DNA of 64,000 bases from Paraburkholderia mimosarum LMG 23256 = NBRC 106338 (GCF_000739815.1 NZ_BBJJ01000017.1:62001-126000); one strand, 5' to 3'. Counted from the stretch's first letter, positions 33,899-44,423 are shown. Made by a program: numbers and translations. The notes: generated by a model from the sequence alone, not told the origin.

Positions 33899-35440
33899 AT
33901 GAGGCCGATCGTGCGCGAATCCTCTCATCTGGGCGCCACCGTGACACCGTTCGCCGGCGCAGGCCAGCGGCTCGCCGTGACCGGCCCCCCAGTTTCGGGC
34001 GACGCGCCCGACGCGGTTCGCGCGCGCGACGCGAAGCCCGAGGCCGCATTCGAGCGCACGCTGCTGTATATCGCACGCGCCCCGGACCCGCTGCTCGGCG
34101 CGTACCTGAAGAGCCGCGGCTGGGAACTCGCGGTAGCCCGCACGGCCCACGAGGCCTCGCGCCTCGTGAAGCCGGAGGCGGCGTATGCGGGCATCGTCGA
34201 TCTCACGGGCTTCGCGCCGCGCGAGTTCGCGGGGCTCGAAGCGGTGCTGCGCCTGCAACAGGTGGGCTGGATCGCGCTCACCGACGACTCGCGCCTCGCC
34301 GACGCCGACGTGCGGCGCCTGATCCGCCACTACTGCTTCGACTACGTGCACGTGCCGGTCTCGCACGCCACGCTCGACTATCTCGTGGGCCACGCGTTCG
34401 GCATGGTGTCGCTGTGCGATCTCGGTGCATCGGGCGCCGGGGCCGCGAGCCCGGACGAAGACGAGATGGTGGGCACCTGCGAAGCGATGCAGCAGCTCTT
34501 TCGCACGATCCGCAAGGTGGCCAATACCGACGCCACCGTGTTCATCTCGGGCGAATCGGGCACCGGCAAGGAACTCACCGCGCTCGCGATCCACGAGCGC
34601 TCGCCGCGGCGCAAGGCGCCCTTCGTGCCGATCAATTGCGGCGCGATCCCGCACCATCTTCTGCAATCCGAACTATTCGGCTATGAGCGCGGCGCGTTCA
34701 CGGGTGCGAACCAGCGCAAGATCGGGCGCGTCGAATCGGCCAACGGCGGCACGCTCTTTCTCGACGAAATCGGCGACCTGCCCATGGAAAGCCAGGCGAG
34801 CCTGCTGCGCTTTTTGCAGGAAGGCAAGATCGAGCGCCTTGGCGGCCACGAGCAGATTCCGGTGGACGTGCGCATCATCTCGGCCACCCACGTCGATCTC
34901 GAAGCGGCGATGCGCGACGGGCATTTTCGCGCCGACCTCTTTCACCGGCTGTGCGTGCTGCGCGTGGACGAGCCGCCGCTGCGCGCGCGCGGCAAGGACA
35001 TCGAGATACTCGCGCACCACGTGCTCCACAAATTCAAGCAGGACAGCGCGCGCCGCATACGGGGATTCACGCCCGACGCGATCGAGGCCATGTACAACTA
35101 CAACTGGCCGGGCAACGTGCGCGAGCTCATCAACCGCGTGCGGCGCGCGATCGTCATGGCCGAGAGCAAGCTGATCTCCGCCGAGGATCTCGATCTCGCG
35201 CACTTCACCGCGCAGCAGACGGTGACCCTCGCGCAGGCGCGCGAAGCCGCCGAGCGGCGCGCAATCGAGGCGGCGCTGCTGCGGCACCGGCACCGGCTCA
35301 CCGAGGCCGCGGCCGATCTCGGCATCTCGCGCGTGACGCTCTACCGCCTCATGGGCACGCACGGCCTGCGCGACGAGAAGACGTTTTTTGGCGGCGAAGC
35401 GGAAAACCAGGCGGAATTGCCGCCGGAAGGGCGGGAGTGA
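33899..35440 (+). CDS. VpsR-like sigma-54-dependent activator (second of two)
   Basis: A 513-residue paralogue of the 25028-26413 product, placed as the last gene of the operon four bases after the porin gene. An extra N-terminal 50 residues precede the VpsR-type domain (Asp101 in AGIVDLTG; RHYCFDYVHVPV; VGHAFGMVSLC). AAA+ motifs: Walker A GESGTGKE (219-226), GAFTGA (266-271), LFLDEIGDLP. A Fis-type helix-turn-helix (HRLTEAAADLGISRVTLYRL) is near the C terminus. Placement inside the operon it probably activates suggests positive feedback. No cognate histidine kinase gene is nearby, in keeping with a small-molecule signal such as c-di-GMP; that is inference. Confidence 0.92.
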   Translation: MRPIVRESSHLGATVTPFAGAGQRLAVTGPPVSGDAPDAVRARDAKPEAAFERTLLYIARAPDPLLGAYLKSRGWELAVARTAHEASRLVKPEAAYAGIVDLTGFAPREFAGLEAVLRLQQVGWIALTDDSRLADADVRRLIRHYCFDYVHVPVSHATLDYLVGHAFGMVSLCDLGASGAGAASPDEDEMVGTCEAMQQLFRTIRKVANTDATVFISGESGTGKELTALAIHERSPRRKAPFVPINCGAIPHHLLQSELFGYERGAFTGANQRKIGRVESANGGTLFLDEIGDLPMESQASLLRFLQEGKIERLGGHEQIPVDVRIISATHVDLEAAMRDGHFRADLFHRLCVLRVDEPPLRARGKDIEILAHHVLHKFKQDSARRIRGFTPDAIEAMYNYNWPGNVRELINRVRRAIVMAESKLISAEDLDLAHFTAQQTVTLAQAREAAERRAIEAALLRHRHRLTEAAADLGISRVTLYRLMGTHGLRDEKTFFGGEAENQAELPPEGRE

Positions 35441-35558
35441 AGCGCGCACTGCGCGAGAAGTGCGATGAGGAGGCGCGCCGGGGCGACCGGCGCGCTCAGG
35501 TAGAATCGCTGCAATCGGCTTGCAAGCTCGGCCCCCACTCCGCACCGCTAACCCATCG

Positions 35559-36056
35559 ATGACGACGCTCACCCTCATCGTCGCTCGCGCCCGCAATGGC
35601 GTGATCGGCCGCGACAACACGCTGCCCTGGCGGCTCCCCGAAGATCTCGCGTTTTTCAAGCGCACCACCATGGGCGCCCCTATCATCATGGGCCGCAAGA
35701 CGCACGAATCGATCGGCCGCGCCTTGCCGGGTCGTCGCAACATCGTCGTGACGCGCGACGCGGGCAAGCGCTTTCCCGGCTGCGACACGGCCACGAGCCT
35801 CGACGAGGCGCTCGCACTCGCCGCGCAGGATCAGGCGCCCGAGGCGTTCCTGATCGGCGGCGCGCAACTCTACGGCGAAGGGCTTGAGCTCGCACATGAA
35901 CTCGTGGTGACGGAAATCGCCGCCGATTTCGAGGGCGACGCCACCTTCCCCGCGCCTGATCCCGCCGTCTGGCGCGAGACGTCGCGCGAGACGCTGCACG
36001 CGAATGCGCCGAACGACTTCGATTTCGCGTTCGTGCGCTACGTGCGACGGACCTGA
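35559..36056 (+). CDS. folA: Dihydrofolate reductase
   Basis: Reduces dihydrofolate to tetrahydrofolate with NADPH. The 165-residue translation starts with [20 protein letters not shown], keeps the substrate-binding [18 protein letters not shown] (catalytic acidic residue in PEDL), the cofactor segment [18 protein letters not shown] and [15 protein letters not shown]. Typical length. A terminator follows at 36090-36116. Its expected partner thyA is in the window on the other strand. Confidence 0.97.
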   Translation: MTTLTLIVARARNGVIGRDNTLPWRLPEDLAFFKRTTMGAPIIMGRKTHESIGRALPGRRNIVVTRDAGKRFPGCDTATSLDEALALAAQDQAPEAFLIGGAQLYGEGLELAHELVVTEIAADFEGDATFPAPDPAVWRETSRETLHANAPNDFDFAFVRYVRRT

Positions 36057-36089
36057 GCAGCCTGTGTGAGCAAACAGCGCCCCAGAAGC

Positions 36090-36120
36090 AAAACGGCACG
36101 CGAGGCGTGCCGTTTTCATT
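36090..36120 (+). terminator. Terminator after folA
   Basis: AAAACGGCACGC, loop GAG, GCGTGCCGTTTT: a 12-bp stem ending in Ts. It may also serve the convergent pmbA gene. Confidence 0.85.
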
Positions 36121-36121
36121 T

Positions 36122-36157
36122 GAAGCGAACTACAGGAACGAAGCGAACTACAGGAAC
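36122..36157. repeat. Perfect 18-bp tandem duplication
   Basis: GAAGCGAACTACAGGAAC occurs twice in direct succession between the folA terminator and the pmbA stop codon. Confidence 0.9.
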
Positions 36158-36163
36158 GGCGGC

Positions 36164-37534
36164 TTACTGCCCCGCCACCGTCATCCTCTCGATCAGCACC
36201 GAGCCCGTCTGACGCGTGCCGCGCGCGAGCGTATCCGCGCCCACGGCGACGATGTGGTGGAACATCTCCTGCAGCGTGGACGCCACCGTGATTTCCTCCA
36301 CCGGGTACTGGATCTTGCCGTTCTCGACCCAGAAGCCCGACGCGCCGCGCGAATAGTCGCCCGTCACGAAGTTCACGCCCTGTCCCATCAGCTCGGTCAG
36401 CAGAAGCCCCGTGCCGAGCTTTCTGAGCATCGCCTCGAAGTCGTCCTCGGGCTTTGTCAGCGAGCTCTGCAACTGCAGATTGTGCGAGCCGCCCGCGTTG
36501 CCCGTCGTCTGCATGCCGAGCTTGCGCGCCGAATAGGACGAGAGGAAGTAGCCCTGCACGATGCCGTCTTTCACGACTTCGCGGCGCTGGGTGCGCACGC
36601 CCTCTTCGTCGAACGGCGCGCTGCCGGCCGCGCGCGGCACGTGCGGGTCCTCGACGATCTGGATGTGCGGCGCGAACACGGGCTTGCCGAGGCTGTCGAC
36701 GAGGAACGAGGTCTTGCGATAGAGCGCGCCGCCGCTCACCGCCTGCACGAACGCGCCGAGCAGGCCGGCGGCGAGCGGCGCCTCGAACAGCACCGGCACC
36801 TTGCGCGTGTCGAGGCTGCGCGCGTTCAGGCGCGACAGCGCGCGCTCCGCGGCGTAGCGCCCGACCGCTTCGGGCGAGGCCAGCTCGGCCGCGCTGCGCC
36901 GCGACGTGTACCAGTCGTCGCGCTGCATGTTGCGGCCTTCGCCCGCGATGGGCGCGCACGAGACGTAGTGGCGGGAGTACGGGTAGCCGTGCAGGAAGCC
37001 GCCCGAAGTCGCGAGCACGAACTGCGAATGCTGCGCCGAGACGCTCGCGCCTTCGGAATTCTTCACGCGCGGATCGACGGCGAACGCGGCGTCCTCGGCG
37101 CGGCGCGCGATCTCCACGGCCTCGTCGGCAGAGAGATTCCACGGGTGGTAGAGATCGAGATCGCGCGGCGCGGTTTCGAGCAGCTCGCGCTCGGCGAGGC
37201 CCGCGCAGTCGTCGTCGGCAGTGAAGCGCGCGATGTTGTACGCCGCGGCCACGGTGTCCTTGAGCGCCTGCGGCGTAAAGTCGGAGGTGCTCGCGTTGCC
37301 GCGCTTGTTGCCGATATAGACGGTCACGCCGACCATCTTGTCGCGGTTGTGCTCGATCGTCTCGACTTCGCCGCGCCGCACCGAGACGGACAAGCCGTCG
37401 CCTTCGGAAATCTCGGTCGCGGCGTCGCTCGCGCCTAGCGTCCTGGCGTGCCGAAGGATGTCGGAGGCGATCTCCTTGAGTTCGTCCTGGGTATGCGGGA
37501 AAAAGCGTTGCCGGGCTTCGATGTCTGCTGCCAT
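36164..37534 (-). CDS. pmbA: PmbA/TldE subunit of the TldD/TldE metalloprotease
   Basis: A 456-residue protein of the TldD/TldE family, which matures modified peptides such as microcin B17 and degrades CcdA. TldE lacks the zinc site itself and pairs with TldD. Seen: [20 protein letters not shown] near residue 70, the long central [40 protein letters not shown], and C-terminal [20 protein letters not shown] followed by [19 protein letters not shown]. The divergent darP (yjgA) neighbour is the common proteobacterial arrangement. Confidence 0.95.
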   Translation of the reverse strand: MAADIEARQRFFPHTQDELKEIASDILRHARTLGASDAATEISEGDGLSVSVRRGEVETIEHNRDKMVGVTVYIGNKRGNASTSDFTPQALKDTVAAAYNIARFTADDDCAGLAERELLETAPRDLDLYHPWNLSADEAVEIARRAEDAAFAVDPRVKNSEGASVSAQHSQFVLATSGGFLHGYPYSRHYVSCAPIAGEGRNMQRDDWYTSRRSAAELASPEAVGRYAAERALSRLNARSLDTRKVPVLFEAPLAAGLLGAFVQAVSGGALYRKTSFLVDSLGKPVFAPHIQIVEDPHVPRAAGSAPFDEEGVRTQRREVVKDGIVQGYFLSSYSARKLGMQTTGNAGGSHNLQLQSSLTKPEDDFEAMLRKLGTGLLLTELMGQGVNFVTGDYSRGASGFWVENGKIQYPVEEITVASTLQEMFHHIVAVGADTLARGTRQTGSVLIERMTVAGQ

Positions 37535-37800
37535 TGTCGTTACGGTCCGGTTCTGGGCCGGTTCGGCCCGCTGGTGTCGTGTTTCGCTGGTGCCGCCGCT
37601 GGTGCTGCTTCGGTTGTCACATCAGGTGCTTCGCAGCGCGCTGCGTTCGCGAAACGCATCCCGCGATCATAGCAAGGTATGCGAACGGGCATCACAGGCG
37701 CTTTCGTCGCTTGTGCGATGCGCCGAACATCCTTCCCGGGCGCCCAGGCGCGCCGCCTTGCAGCCCGAGCCGCACGCCCGCGCACGCTACAATACGCCCC

Positions 37801-38415
37801 ATGAAACGTAAAACCCGCATTCAACCGATGAACGACGCTGTCGCCGACCAGGACGACAACGGTTACGACCGCCCGAGCAAGTCGCAGCTCAAGCGCGAAA
37901 TGGAAGCGCTCCAGGAACTGGGCCAGGCGCTCGTGGAGCTGCCGAAGGACGCGCTCAAGCGCATGCCGATGACCGAAGACCTCGCCGACGCCGTGCACGA
38001 GTGCCGCCGCATCACCGACCACGAAGGCAAGCGCCGCCAGCTCCAGTACGTGGGTCGCATGATGCGCGGCCTGACGGAAGCGGAAGTCGCCGCGCTGCGC
38101 ACGAAGCTCGACGAGCACCGCGGCGTGAACAAGGCCGCGACGGCGCGCCTGCACTGGATCGAGCGCACCCGTGAAAAGCTGCTCGCCAGCGACGACGCGC
38201 TCACCGAATTCATCCGCCAGCACCCCGCCGCCGATGCGCAGGAAGGCCGCACGCTGATCCGCAACGCGCGCCGCGAGCAGGAGCAAAGCAAGCCGCCCAG
38301 GTACTTCCGCGAGCTGTTCCAGTGGATCAAGGACACGAGCGCCCAGGGCCCCGGCGAAAGTGAAGACCACGAAAACGAGCGTGCCGACGAGGACCGCGAA
38401 GATGACGAAGCCTGA
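37801..38415 (+). CDS. darP: Ribosome biogenesis factor DarP (YjgA, DUF615)
   Basis: A 204-residue RNA-binding protein that associates with late 50S assembly intermediates. Seen: [40 protein letters not shown] and [20 protein letters not shown], all characteristic of DUF615. The C terminus is strongly acidic (after residue 185). The gene overlaps mogA by 14 bp and is divergent from pmbA. Confidence 0.95.
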   Translation: MKRKTRIQPMNDAVADQDDNGYDRPSKSQLKREMEALQELGQALVELPKDALKRMPMTEDLADAVHECRRITDHEGKRRQLQYVGRMMRGLTEAEVAALRTKLDEHRGVNKAATARLHWIERTREKLLASDDALTEFIRQHPAADAQEGRTLIRNARREQEQSKPPRYFRELFQWIKDTSAQGPGESEDHENERADEDREDDEA

Positions 38416-39025
38416 GCGCAGCCATCCCGACGAACTGGTGATCGGCCTCGTGTCGGTCAGCGACCGCGCGACGAGCGGGGTTTACGAGGACAAGGGCATT
38501 CCCTCGCTGATGGAGTGGCTGGCCAGCGTGCTGAAAACGCCCTGGCGCGCCGAAACACGCCTGATCCACGACGACGCGGCGACGATCTCCGCCACGCTGA
38601 CCGCGCTCGTGGACGGCCTGGGCTGCGACCTCGTGCTGACCACGGGCGGCACCGGCCCCGCGCGCCGCGACGTCACGCCCGAGGCCACGCTCGCGGTGGC
38701 GACGAAGGAAATGCCGGGCTTCGGCGAGCAGATGCGCCAGATCAGCCTGAATTTCGTGCCGACGGCGATTTTGTCGCGCCAGGTGGCCGTGATCCGCGAA
38801 AACGACGACCACGCGGCGCTGATCATCAACCTGCCGGGGCAGCCGAAGTCGATCAAGGAAACGCTGGAAGGCCTGCGCGACGATCAGGGCGCGGTGAAGG
38901 TGCCGGGCATTTTCGCCGCCGTGCCGTATTGCATCGACCTGATCGGCGGGCCGTATATCGAAACCGATCCGAACGTCGTGGCGGCGTTCCGGCCAAAGAG
39001 CGCGCAGCGAGCGCCGCGCGCGTAA
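38402..39025 (+). CDS. mogA: Molybdopterin adenylyltransferase
   Basis: Adenylylates molybdopterin before metal insertion in molybdenum cofactor synthesis. The 207-residue translation shows [20 protein letters not shown], the MoCF motif [20 protein letters not shown] and a C-terminal [16 protein letters not shown], in line with MogA. It starts within the last 14 bases of darP, implying co-translation. Confidence 0.94.
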   Translation: MTKPERSHPDELVIGLVSVSDRATSGVYEDKGIPSLMEWLASVLKTPWRAETRLIHDDAATISATLTALVDGLGCDLVLTTGGTGPARRDVTPEATLAVATKEMPGFGEQMRQISLNFVPTAILSRQVAVIRENDDHAALIINLPGQPKSIKETLEGLRDDQGAVKVPGIFAAVPYCIDLIGGPYIETDPNVVAAFRPKSAQRAPRA

Positions 39026-39056
39026 CACTCAGATATCCCTGCTGCGATCCTGCAAC

Positions 39057-39076
39057 ACGGCGCCATCAGGCGCCGT
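39057..39076. other. Hairpin between convergent mogA and orn
   Basis: ACGGCGCC-ATCA-GGCGCCGT, an 8-bp perfect stem without a T-tract; possible weak terminator or 3' end stabiliser. Confidence 0.5.
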
Positions 39077-39094
39077 CGCGCTTTGCGGCGCCGA

Positions 39095-39754
39095 TCAGAG
39101 CGCCGGACCGGCCTCGCCCGCGCCCACGTCCGGCATGATGCCGGGCGCGGCCACGAGGAAGTGCTCGCGGTAGTACTTGAGCTCGTCGATCGACTCGTGA
39201 ATATCGGCAAGCGCCGTGTGCATCGCGCGCTTCTGGAAGCCCTTGTAGATGGTCGGCTGCCAGCGGCGGCACAGTTCCTTGAGCGTGCTCACATCGAGAT
39301 TGCGGTAATGGAAAAAACGCTCGAGCGTGGGCATCCAGCGCGCCATGAAGCGGCGGTCCTGACAGATCGAGTTGCCGCACATCGGCGACTTGCCGGGCGG
39401 CACGTATTGCGAAAGAAACGCGATGATCTGCTCGGTCGCGGATTCCTCGGTGACGGTCGAGGCGCGCACGCGTTCCGTGAGCCCCGAGCGGCCGTGCGTA
39501 TTGCGATTCCATTCGTCCATGCGGTCGAGCACCGCCTCCGGCTGGTGAATTGCCAGCACCGGGCCTTCCACGAGCTTGTCGAGCGTCGAATTCGTCACCA
39601 CCACGGCGATCTCGATGATGCGGTCGTTGTCGGGATCGAGCCCTGTCATTTCCATGTCGAGCCAGATCAGGTTCATGTCGGTGCGCTCGATAATCGGCGC
39701 GCCGCCGTTTTGGCCAGCCTGGCCCGTCTGGCCGGCAGAGGTGATGTCAGTCAT
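39095..39754 (-). CDS. orn: Oligoribonuclease
   Basis: 3'-5' exonuclease that degrades 2-5 nt RNA and pGpG, thereby also completing c-di-GMP breakdown. DEDDh residues are visible in [20 protein letters not shown], in the middle [20 protein letters not shown] and in [20 protein letters not shown]. The ATG at 39754 gives 219 residues with an extra Gly/Gln-rich N terminus of about 25; the ATG at 39678 would give the core 194-residue enzyme. Confidence 0.95.
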   Translation of the reverse strand: MTDITSAGQTGQAGQNGGAPIIERTDMNLIWLDMEMTGLDPDNDRIIEIAVVVTNSTLDKLVEGPVLAIHQPEAVLDRMDEWNRNTHGRSGLTERVRASTVTEESATEQIIAFLSQYVPPGKSPMCGNSICQDRRFMARWMPTLERFFHYRNLDVSTLKELCRRWQPTIYKGFQKRAMHTALADIHESIDELKYYREHFLVAAPGIMPDVGAGEAGPAL

Positions 39755-39866
39755 GAAAGGCAACCCGGAGAGCGTTGGAAGCGCGGCGCGTGCGCGGCAT
39801 CGAGAGGATGCGATGCCCGGCCGGCGAGAACATATAATTGTCGCATAGATACCACGGACCTCCTGG

Positions 39867-41144
39867 ATGCCTAATCTGTCCCCCTCCCCGGCGCTGTACT
39901 TCAGCGCGCTGTTCGTCGTGGCCGTGCTTGCGATGGTTGCGACCAAGCTCTGGCTCGCGTCGCGCCAGATCCGCTTCGTGGCCGCCCACCGCGGCGCGGT
40001 GCCTGCGCAGTTCACCGCCACCATCCCGCTCGCCGCTCACCAGCGCGCCGCCGACTACACGATCGCCCGCACGCGTCTCGGCATGATCGAAATCGTGCTC
40101 GGCGCGGTCGTGCTGATCGGGCTCACGCTGCTCGGCGGCATTCAGGCCCTCGATCTCGGCATCTCGGACGCGCTCGGGCGCGACTACGTGGGCCAGATCG
40201 CGCTCGTCGGGGCCGTACTTGCGGTTTCCGGCGCGATCGAGTTGCCGCTCGACTACTACCGCCAGTTCGTGATCGAGGAGCGCTTCGGCTTCAACCGCAT
40301 GACGAAGCGCATCTTCATCGTCGACCGCATCAAGGGGCTCCTGCTCGGCGCCGCGTTCGGCATCCCGCTCCTCTTCGTCGTGCTCTGGCTCATGAAGCAG
40401 GCGGGCAGCTTTTGGTGGCTCTGGACATGGGGCGTCTGGGTCGCGTTCCAGATGCTCGTGCTGGTGCTCTACCCCAGCTTCATCGCGCCGCTCTTCAACA
40501 AGTTCGAACCGCTGCGCGACGAAGCGCTGCGCTCGCGCATCGAGGCGCTCATGCAGCGCTGCGGCTTTGCGGCCAAGGGCCTCTTCGTGATGGACGGCAG
40601 CCGCCGCTCCGCGCACGGCAACGCCTACTTCACGGGCTTTGGCGCGTCCAAGCGCATCGTCTTCTTCGATACGCTGCTCGCGCGCCTCTCGGGCAGCGAG
40701 ATCGAGGCCGTGCTCGCGCACGAGCTGGGCCACTTCAAGCGCCGCCATGTCATCAAGCGCATGCTCGTCACGTTCGCGATCAGCCTCGCGCTGCTGGCGC
40801 TGCTCGGCTGGCTCTCGCAGCGCGTGTGGTTCTATGAGGGCCTCGGCGTGCGTCCTTCGCTCCTCGGCGGTAACGAAGGGCTCGCGCTCGTGCTGTTCTT
40901 CCTCGCCGTACCCGTGTTCCTGTTCTTCGTCACGCCGCTTGGCAGCCTCTCCTCGCGCAAGCACGAGTTCGAGGCCGACGCCTTCGCCGCCACGCAGACC
41001 GACGCGCAGCATCTCGTCAATGCGCTCGTGAAGCTCTACGAGGACAACGCATCGACGCTCACGCCCGACCCGCTCTATACCGCGTTCTACTACTCGCATC
41101 CGCCGGCATCGCAGCGGATCGACCGACTGCTCGCCCACGCATGA
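39867..41144 (+). CDS. M48 family metallopeptidase (Ste24-like integral membrane protease)
   Basis: A 425-residue inner-membrane zinc protease with several transmembrane helices (residues about 8-28, 75-95, 110-130, 155-200, 295-345). The zinc motif [12 protein letters not shown] is near residue 287 and the third ligand lies in [13 protein letters not shown]. The cytosolic N-terminal part includes a Peptidase_M48_N-type region. It overlaps rsgA by four bases (ATGA), so the two are coupled; the same pair occurs in other Burkholderiaceae. Confidence 0.93.
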   Translation: MPNLSPSPALYFSALFVVAVLAMVATKLWLASRQIRFVAAHRGAVPAQFTATIPLAAHQRAADYTIARTRLGMIEIVLGAVVLIGLTLLGGIQALDLGISDALGRDYVGQIALVGAVLAVSGAIELPLDYYRQFVIEERFGFNRMTKRIFIVDRIKGLLLGAAFGIPLLFVVLWLMKQAGSFWWLWTWGVWVAFQMLVLVLYPSFIAPLFNKFEPLRDEALRSRIEALMQRCGFAAKGLFVMDGSRRSAHGNAYFTGFGASKRIVFFDTLLARLSGSEIEAVLAHELGHFKRRHVIKRMLVTFAISLALLALLGWLSQRVWFYEGLGVRPSLLGGNEGLALVLFFLAVPVFLFFVTPLGSLSSRKHEFEADAFAATQTDAQHLVNALVKLYEDNASTLTPDPLYTAFYYSHPPASQRIDRLLAHA

Positions 41145-42082
41145 ACCGGCGTGCAACGAAAGCCGCCGGCGCTGCGAAGAGCGCGGGTGCCACGCTGCAC
41201 GGCGTGGTGATCGCCGCGCACGGGCGCCACTATCTCGTCGCCCCCGACGGCGGCGGCGCACATCTGCAGTGCTTCCCGCGCGGCAAGAAGAGCGAAGTGG
41301 CGGTGGGCGATCGCGTCGAGTACCAGTCGACTTCCGCGGATCAGGGCGTGATCGTCGCGATCGGCGAGCGGCGCAACCTGCTCTATCGCTCCGATCAGTT
41401 CAAGTCGAAGCTCTTCGCGGCTAACCTCGACCAGCTGCTGATCGTGCTCGCCACCGAGCCCCACTTCAGCGAAGACCTGCTCGGGCGCGCGCTCGTGGCC
41501 GCCGAGGCCAACGATCTCAAGCCGCTCATCGTGCTCAACAAGATCGACGTCGAGGCCGCGTTGCCGCTCGCCCGGGCGCGGCTCGAACGGTATCGCGCGC
41601 TCGGCTATACGGTGCTGGAGCTTTCCGTGAAAGGCCGGCCGCAGGAAGCCCGCGAGACGCTCGCCGAGCATCTGCACGGGCATCAGACGATCCTGCTCGG
41701 CCAGTCGGGCATGGGCAAGTCGACGCTCGTGAACCTGCTGATCCCCGACGCCGAAGCGGCCACGCGCGAGATCTCCACGGCGCTCAACAGCGGCCGCCAC
41801 ACCACGACGTTCACGCGGCTCTACCGCTTGCCCGAGGGTGGCGCGCTGATCGATTCGCCGGGCTTCCAGGAGTTCGGCCTCTATCACCTCACCGAAGGCA
41901 AGCTCGAGCGCGCGTTCCCCGAGTTCCGGCCGCTGCTTGCGCACTGCCGCTTCTACAACTGCCATCATCTGCACGAGCCGGGCTGCGCGATTCTCGAAGC
42001 CATCGACGACGGCCGCATCGCGCCCGAACGCCAGGCGCTCTATGCGCAGCTCATGCATGAGATCAGCCAGGTCGTGCGCTGA
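41141..42082 (+). CDS. rsgA: Ribosome small subunit-dependent GTPase A
   Basis: Circularly permuted GTPase that helps 30S maturation. The 313-residue protein has an N-terminal OB domain, the permuted G domain with [12 protein letters not shown] (G4) before [16 protein letters not shown] (G1) and [13 protein letters not shown] (G3), and a C-terminal zinc knuckle [14 protein letters not shown]. Order G4-G1-G3 is diagnostic. Coupled to the upstream protease gene. Confidence 0.96.
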   Translation: MNRRATKAAGAAKSAGATLHGVVIAAHGRHYLVAPDGGGAHLQCFPRGKKSEVAVGDRVEYQSTSADQGVIVAIGERRNLLYRSDQFKSKLFAANLDQLLIVLATEPHFSEDLLGRALVAAEANDLKPLIVLNKIDVEAALPLARARLERYRALGYTVLELSVKGRPQEARETLAEHLHGHQTILLGQSGMGKSTLVNLLIPDAEAATREISTALNSGRHTTTFTRLYRLPEGGALIDSPGFQEFGLYHLTEGKLERAFPEFRPLLAHCRFYNCHHLHEPGCAILEAIDDGRIAPERQALYAQLMHEISQVVR

Positions 42083-42110
42083 CGCGCCGCTCTCTCAGGC
42101 CCCACGCCCC

Positions 42111-42434
42111 ATGCTCAAGCTCGTGCGCGCGCCAAACCTGCTGATCGCCCAGCACTGGATGAACATCCTCGCCACGGCGGGCGTGCCCTGCGAGCTGCAC
42201 AACCGCTATCTGAGCGGCGCGATGGGCGAGATCCCCGCGGAGCAGTGCGCGCCCGAGCTATGGCTCGTGGACGAGCGCGACGAGAAGCTCGCGCGGCGCT
42301 TGCTCGACGAAGCGGTGAACGGACCGCCGCCCGGCGCGCCCGCGTGGCGCTGCGCGCGTTGCGGCGAGACGCTCGAAGCGCAGTTCACCGTGTGCTGGAA
42401 TTGCGGACGCGAGCGCGACGTGCGCGACGAATGA
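42111..42434 (+). CDS. DUF2007-type putative signal transducing protein with zinc ribbon
   Basis: A 107-residue protein. The N-terminal 70 residues (KLVRAPNLLIAQHWMNILAT, CELHNRYLSGAMGEIP, LWLVDERDEKLARRLLDEA) match the DUF2007 fold. The C terminus has a CxxC-x(n)-CxxC zinc ribbon: CARCGETLEAQFTVCWNCGR. Role unknown. It is 28 bp after rsgA and followed by a strong bidirectional terminator. Confidence 0.85.
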   Translation: MLKLVRAPNLLIAQHWMNILATAGVPCELHNRYLSGAMGEIPAEQCAPELWLVDERDEKLARRLLDEAVNGPPPGAPAWRCARCGETLEAQFTVCWNCGRERDVRDE

Positions 42435-42456
42435 CACAGCGCATACGCCGTCGAAT

Positions 42457-42487
42457 GCAAACGGGCCGCTAAAAGCGGCCCGTTTGC
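42457..42487. terminator. Bidirectional terminator
   Basis: GCAAACGGGCCGCT, loop AAA, AGCGGCCCGTTTGC: a 14-bp perfect stem between the DUF2007 gene and the convergent CobD-like gene. Confidence 0.85.
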
Positions 42488-42513
42488 TTATGTGCGGCTC
42501 GGCGTTCCGGCGC

Positions 42514-43452
42514 TCAGAACCAGACGGCGATGGTCAGCATGAGCAGCAGGATCATCCACAGGATCACGGCGCGCCACACGAGGCCCACGGCCGATTGCAG
42601 CGTGCGCGGCGTGCAGTCGTCGCCAACCGTGTACGGATCGCCCTCGCCCGGCTGCGCGAGCACATCGACGCTCGACTGCTCGGCAAGCGGCCCCGAGAGA
42701 CGCGCGCCCAGCGCGCCGCTGCCGGTGGCGAGCAGCACGCCTTCGTTGGTATTGGGCCACTCATTGGTGCGGTTGCGCCAAGCGTAGATCGCATCTTCGA
42801 AGTTGCCGACGATCGCAAAGCCCAGCGACGTGAGCCGCGCCGGCACCCAGTCGATTACGAAGAACACTTGCTGCGCGAAGTCGGAGAACGCCTCGGTGCG
42901 GTCCTCGGCGGGGCGCGCCCACTCGCGTGCGAGATATTCGGCAATGCGGTACAGCACGGCGCCTGCGGGCCCGATCGGCACGAGAAACCAGAAGAACACG
43001 CCGAACACATGCCGATGCGAGGCGACCACCGCGTGAATGAGCGTATGGCGCACGATCTCGCTCACGGGCATGTCGACGGCCTCGATGCCGGTCCATTCCT
43101 GGAGAATTTCACGTGCGCGCGGCACGTCGTCGTTGTTCAGCGCGAGATGAATGTCGGTGAAATAGTGGCTGAACTGGCGAAAACCGAGCGTGAAGTACAC
43201 CACCACGACGTTCCACAGGAACGCCAGCACGAAGCTGATGTGGTAGAGCACGTAGTAGACGAGTGCCGTGGCGAGGGTCCACGGCAGCACGACCACGAGC
43301 CACGCGATGAGCCCATGCTTTTGCTTGCCGGCGTCGAAGCCGTGCGCGGCCCATTCCGCATTGAGGCGCACGAGCGCCATGACGGGATTATTGGGCGACA
43401 GCGCCCGCACCTGCTCGATGACGAGGGCCAGCAATACGGAGAAGAAGGTCAT
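42514..43452 (-). CDS. CobD/CbiB family membrane protein
   Basis: A 312-residue inner-membrane protein related to adenosylcobinamide-phosphate synthase, which attaches aminopropanol to cobyrate. Landmarks are the N-terminal LLALVIEQVRALSP, the middle LGFRQFSHYFTDIHLALNND, ARAREILQEWTG-type helix, SEIVRHTLIHAVVASHRHVF and the C-terminal hydrophobic LVWRAVILWMILLLMLTIAV. No other cobalamin gene is nearby, and this stand-alone form is widespread in Burkholderia, so a true cobalamin role is unproven. Confidence 0.87.
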   Translation of the reverse strand: MTFFSVLLALVIEQVRALSPNNPVMALVRLNAEWAAHGFDAGKQKHGLIAWLVVVLPWTLATALVYYVLYHISFVLAFLWNVVVVYFTLGFRQFSHYFTDIHLALNNDDVPRAREILQEWTGIEAVDMPVSEIVRHTLIHAVVASHRHVFGVFFWFLVPIGPAGAVLYRIAEYLAREWARPAEDRTEAFSDFAQQVFFVIDWVPARLTSLGFAIVGNFEDAIYAWRNRTNEWPNTNEGVLLATGSGALGARLSGPLAEQSSVDVLAQPGEGDPYTVGDDCTPRTLQSAVGLVWRAVILWMILLLMLTIAVWF

Positions 43453-43621
43453 GCGACACGCCGTGCAAATCGGGTTGCGAAAGGGTTGAAGGCTTTTTCG
43501 AAAATTGTTGCAACGATATCACAGGGCCAGATGTGCCTGACCATCGGCGGCACTTTCGGCGGCAAACTCGCAACAGTGCATGACAGCGCTTGCACGCGGC
43601 GCCTGGGGTTGCCCTGGGGTT

Positions 43622-44375
43622 TTATGCGAGCAGGAAACGATAGAAGTTGCGCAGCATGCCGGCCGTCGCGCCCCAGATGAAGTGCGTGGCGCTCACGCCG
43701 GATGTGGCATCCCGGTCCAGCGCATCCCGGTCCAGCGCATTCCGGTCCGGCGCATTTCGGTCTGGCGCATTTCGGTCTGGATAGGGCATGGCGTAAAAGC
43801 GCCGCTCGCCGCCTTCCCAGCGGAACACCCTCACCTGGTGATGCACCGGGTTCATCAGAAAGCTCAGCGGCACCTCGAAGATGCTCGCGACTTCGAGCGA
43901 GTCGGCGGCGAGACTGAACGGCTCGTGGACGAGGCCGACCACGGGTGTCACCCTGAAGCCGGTTCCGGTCAGGTAGTCGGGCAATGCGCCCAGCACCTCG
44001 ACACGCGCGGGGTCGAGGTTCACTTCTTCCTGCGCCTCGCGCAGCGCAGCGGCGATGGGCGTGGGGTCCGACGGCTCGCGGCTGCCGCCCGGAAAGCTGA
44101 CCTGCCCCGCATGATTGCTGAGATTGTCGGCGCGCTGCGTGAGCAGGACGGTCAAACCGCTCTGACGCAGGGCGATGGGGATCAGCACGGCCGCCTCGCG
44201 CGGGTCGCGCAGGTCGGCCAGACGGGCTTCCTGCGGTTCGGGATCCCACGCCAGACGCTGCTCGAAGCGCATGCGCAGGCCGGCGGGAGTCAGGCGCTCC
44301 GCGGCGACCTGGGGAAGGTTCGCACCCGTCGATTCTATCGGCAGGCTTTCGGGTTCAAATACTGGACGGATCAAC
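43622..44375 (-). CDS. CoA pyrophosphatase, NudL-type Nudix hydrolase
   Basis: A 251-residue Nudix hydrolase likely splitting CoA into phosphopantetheine and 3',5'-ADP. Seen: AAVLIPIALRQSGLTVLLTQ, the NudL-type motif ending AALREAQEEVNLDP, FPGGSREPSDPTP, and ALPDYLTGTGFRVTPVVGL. Near the C terminus the family's Tyr-x-aromatic loop is expanded by five copies of a pentapeptide (DRNAP, DRNAL, DRDAL, DRDAT), followed by IWGATAGMLRNF. The start is uncertain; TTG at 44375 (LIRPVFEPES) fits relatives, while longer frames enter the rplS terminator. Confidence 0.9.
43707..43781 (-). repeat. 15-bp tandem repeat inside the Nudix gene
   Basis: Five units of GCATCCCGGTCCAGC (plus-strand form) and variants, changing gradually from copy to copy, encode five Asp-Arg-x-Ala-x pentapeptides. 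Frame-preserving. Confidence 0.9.
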
Positions 44376-44423
44376 GGGCGTCTCGGATTGCACGTACACG
44401 AGATTATTTTGAGGCCAAAAAGC

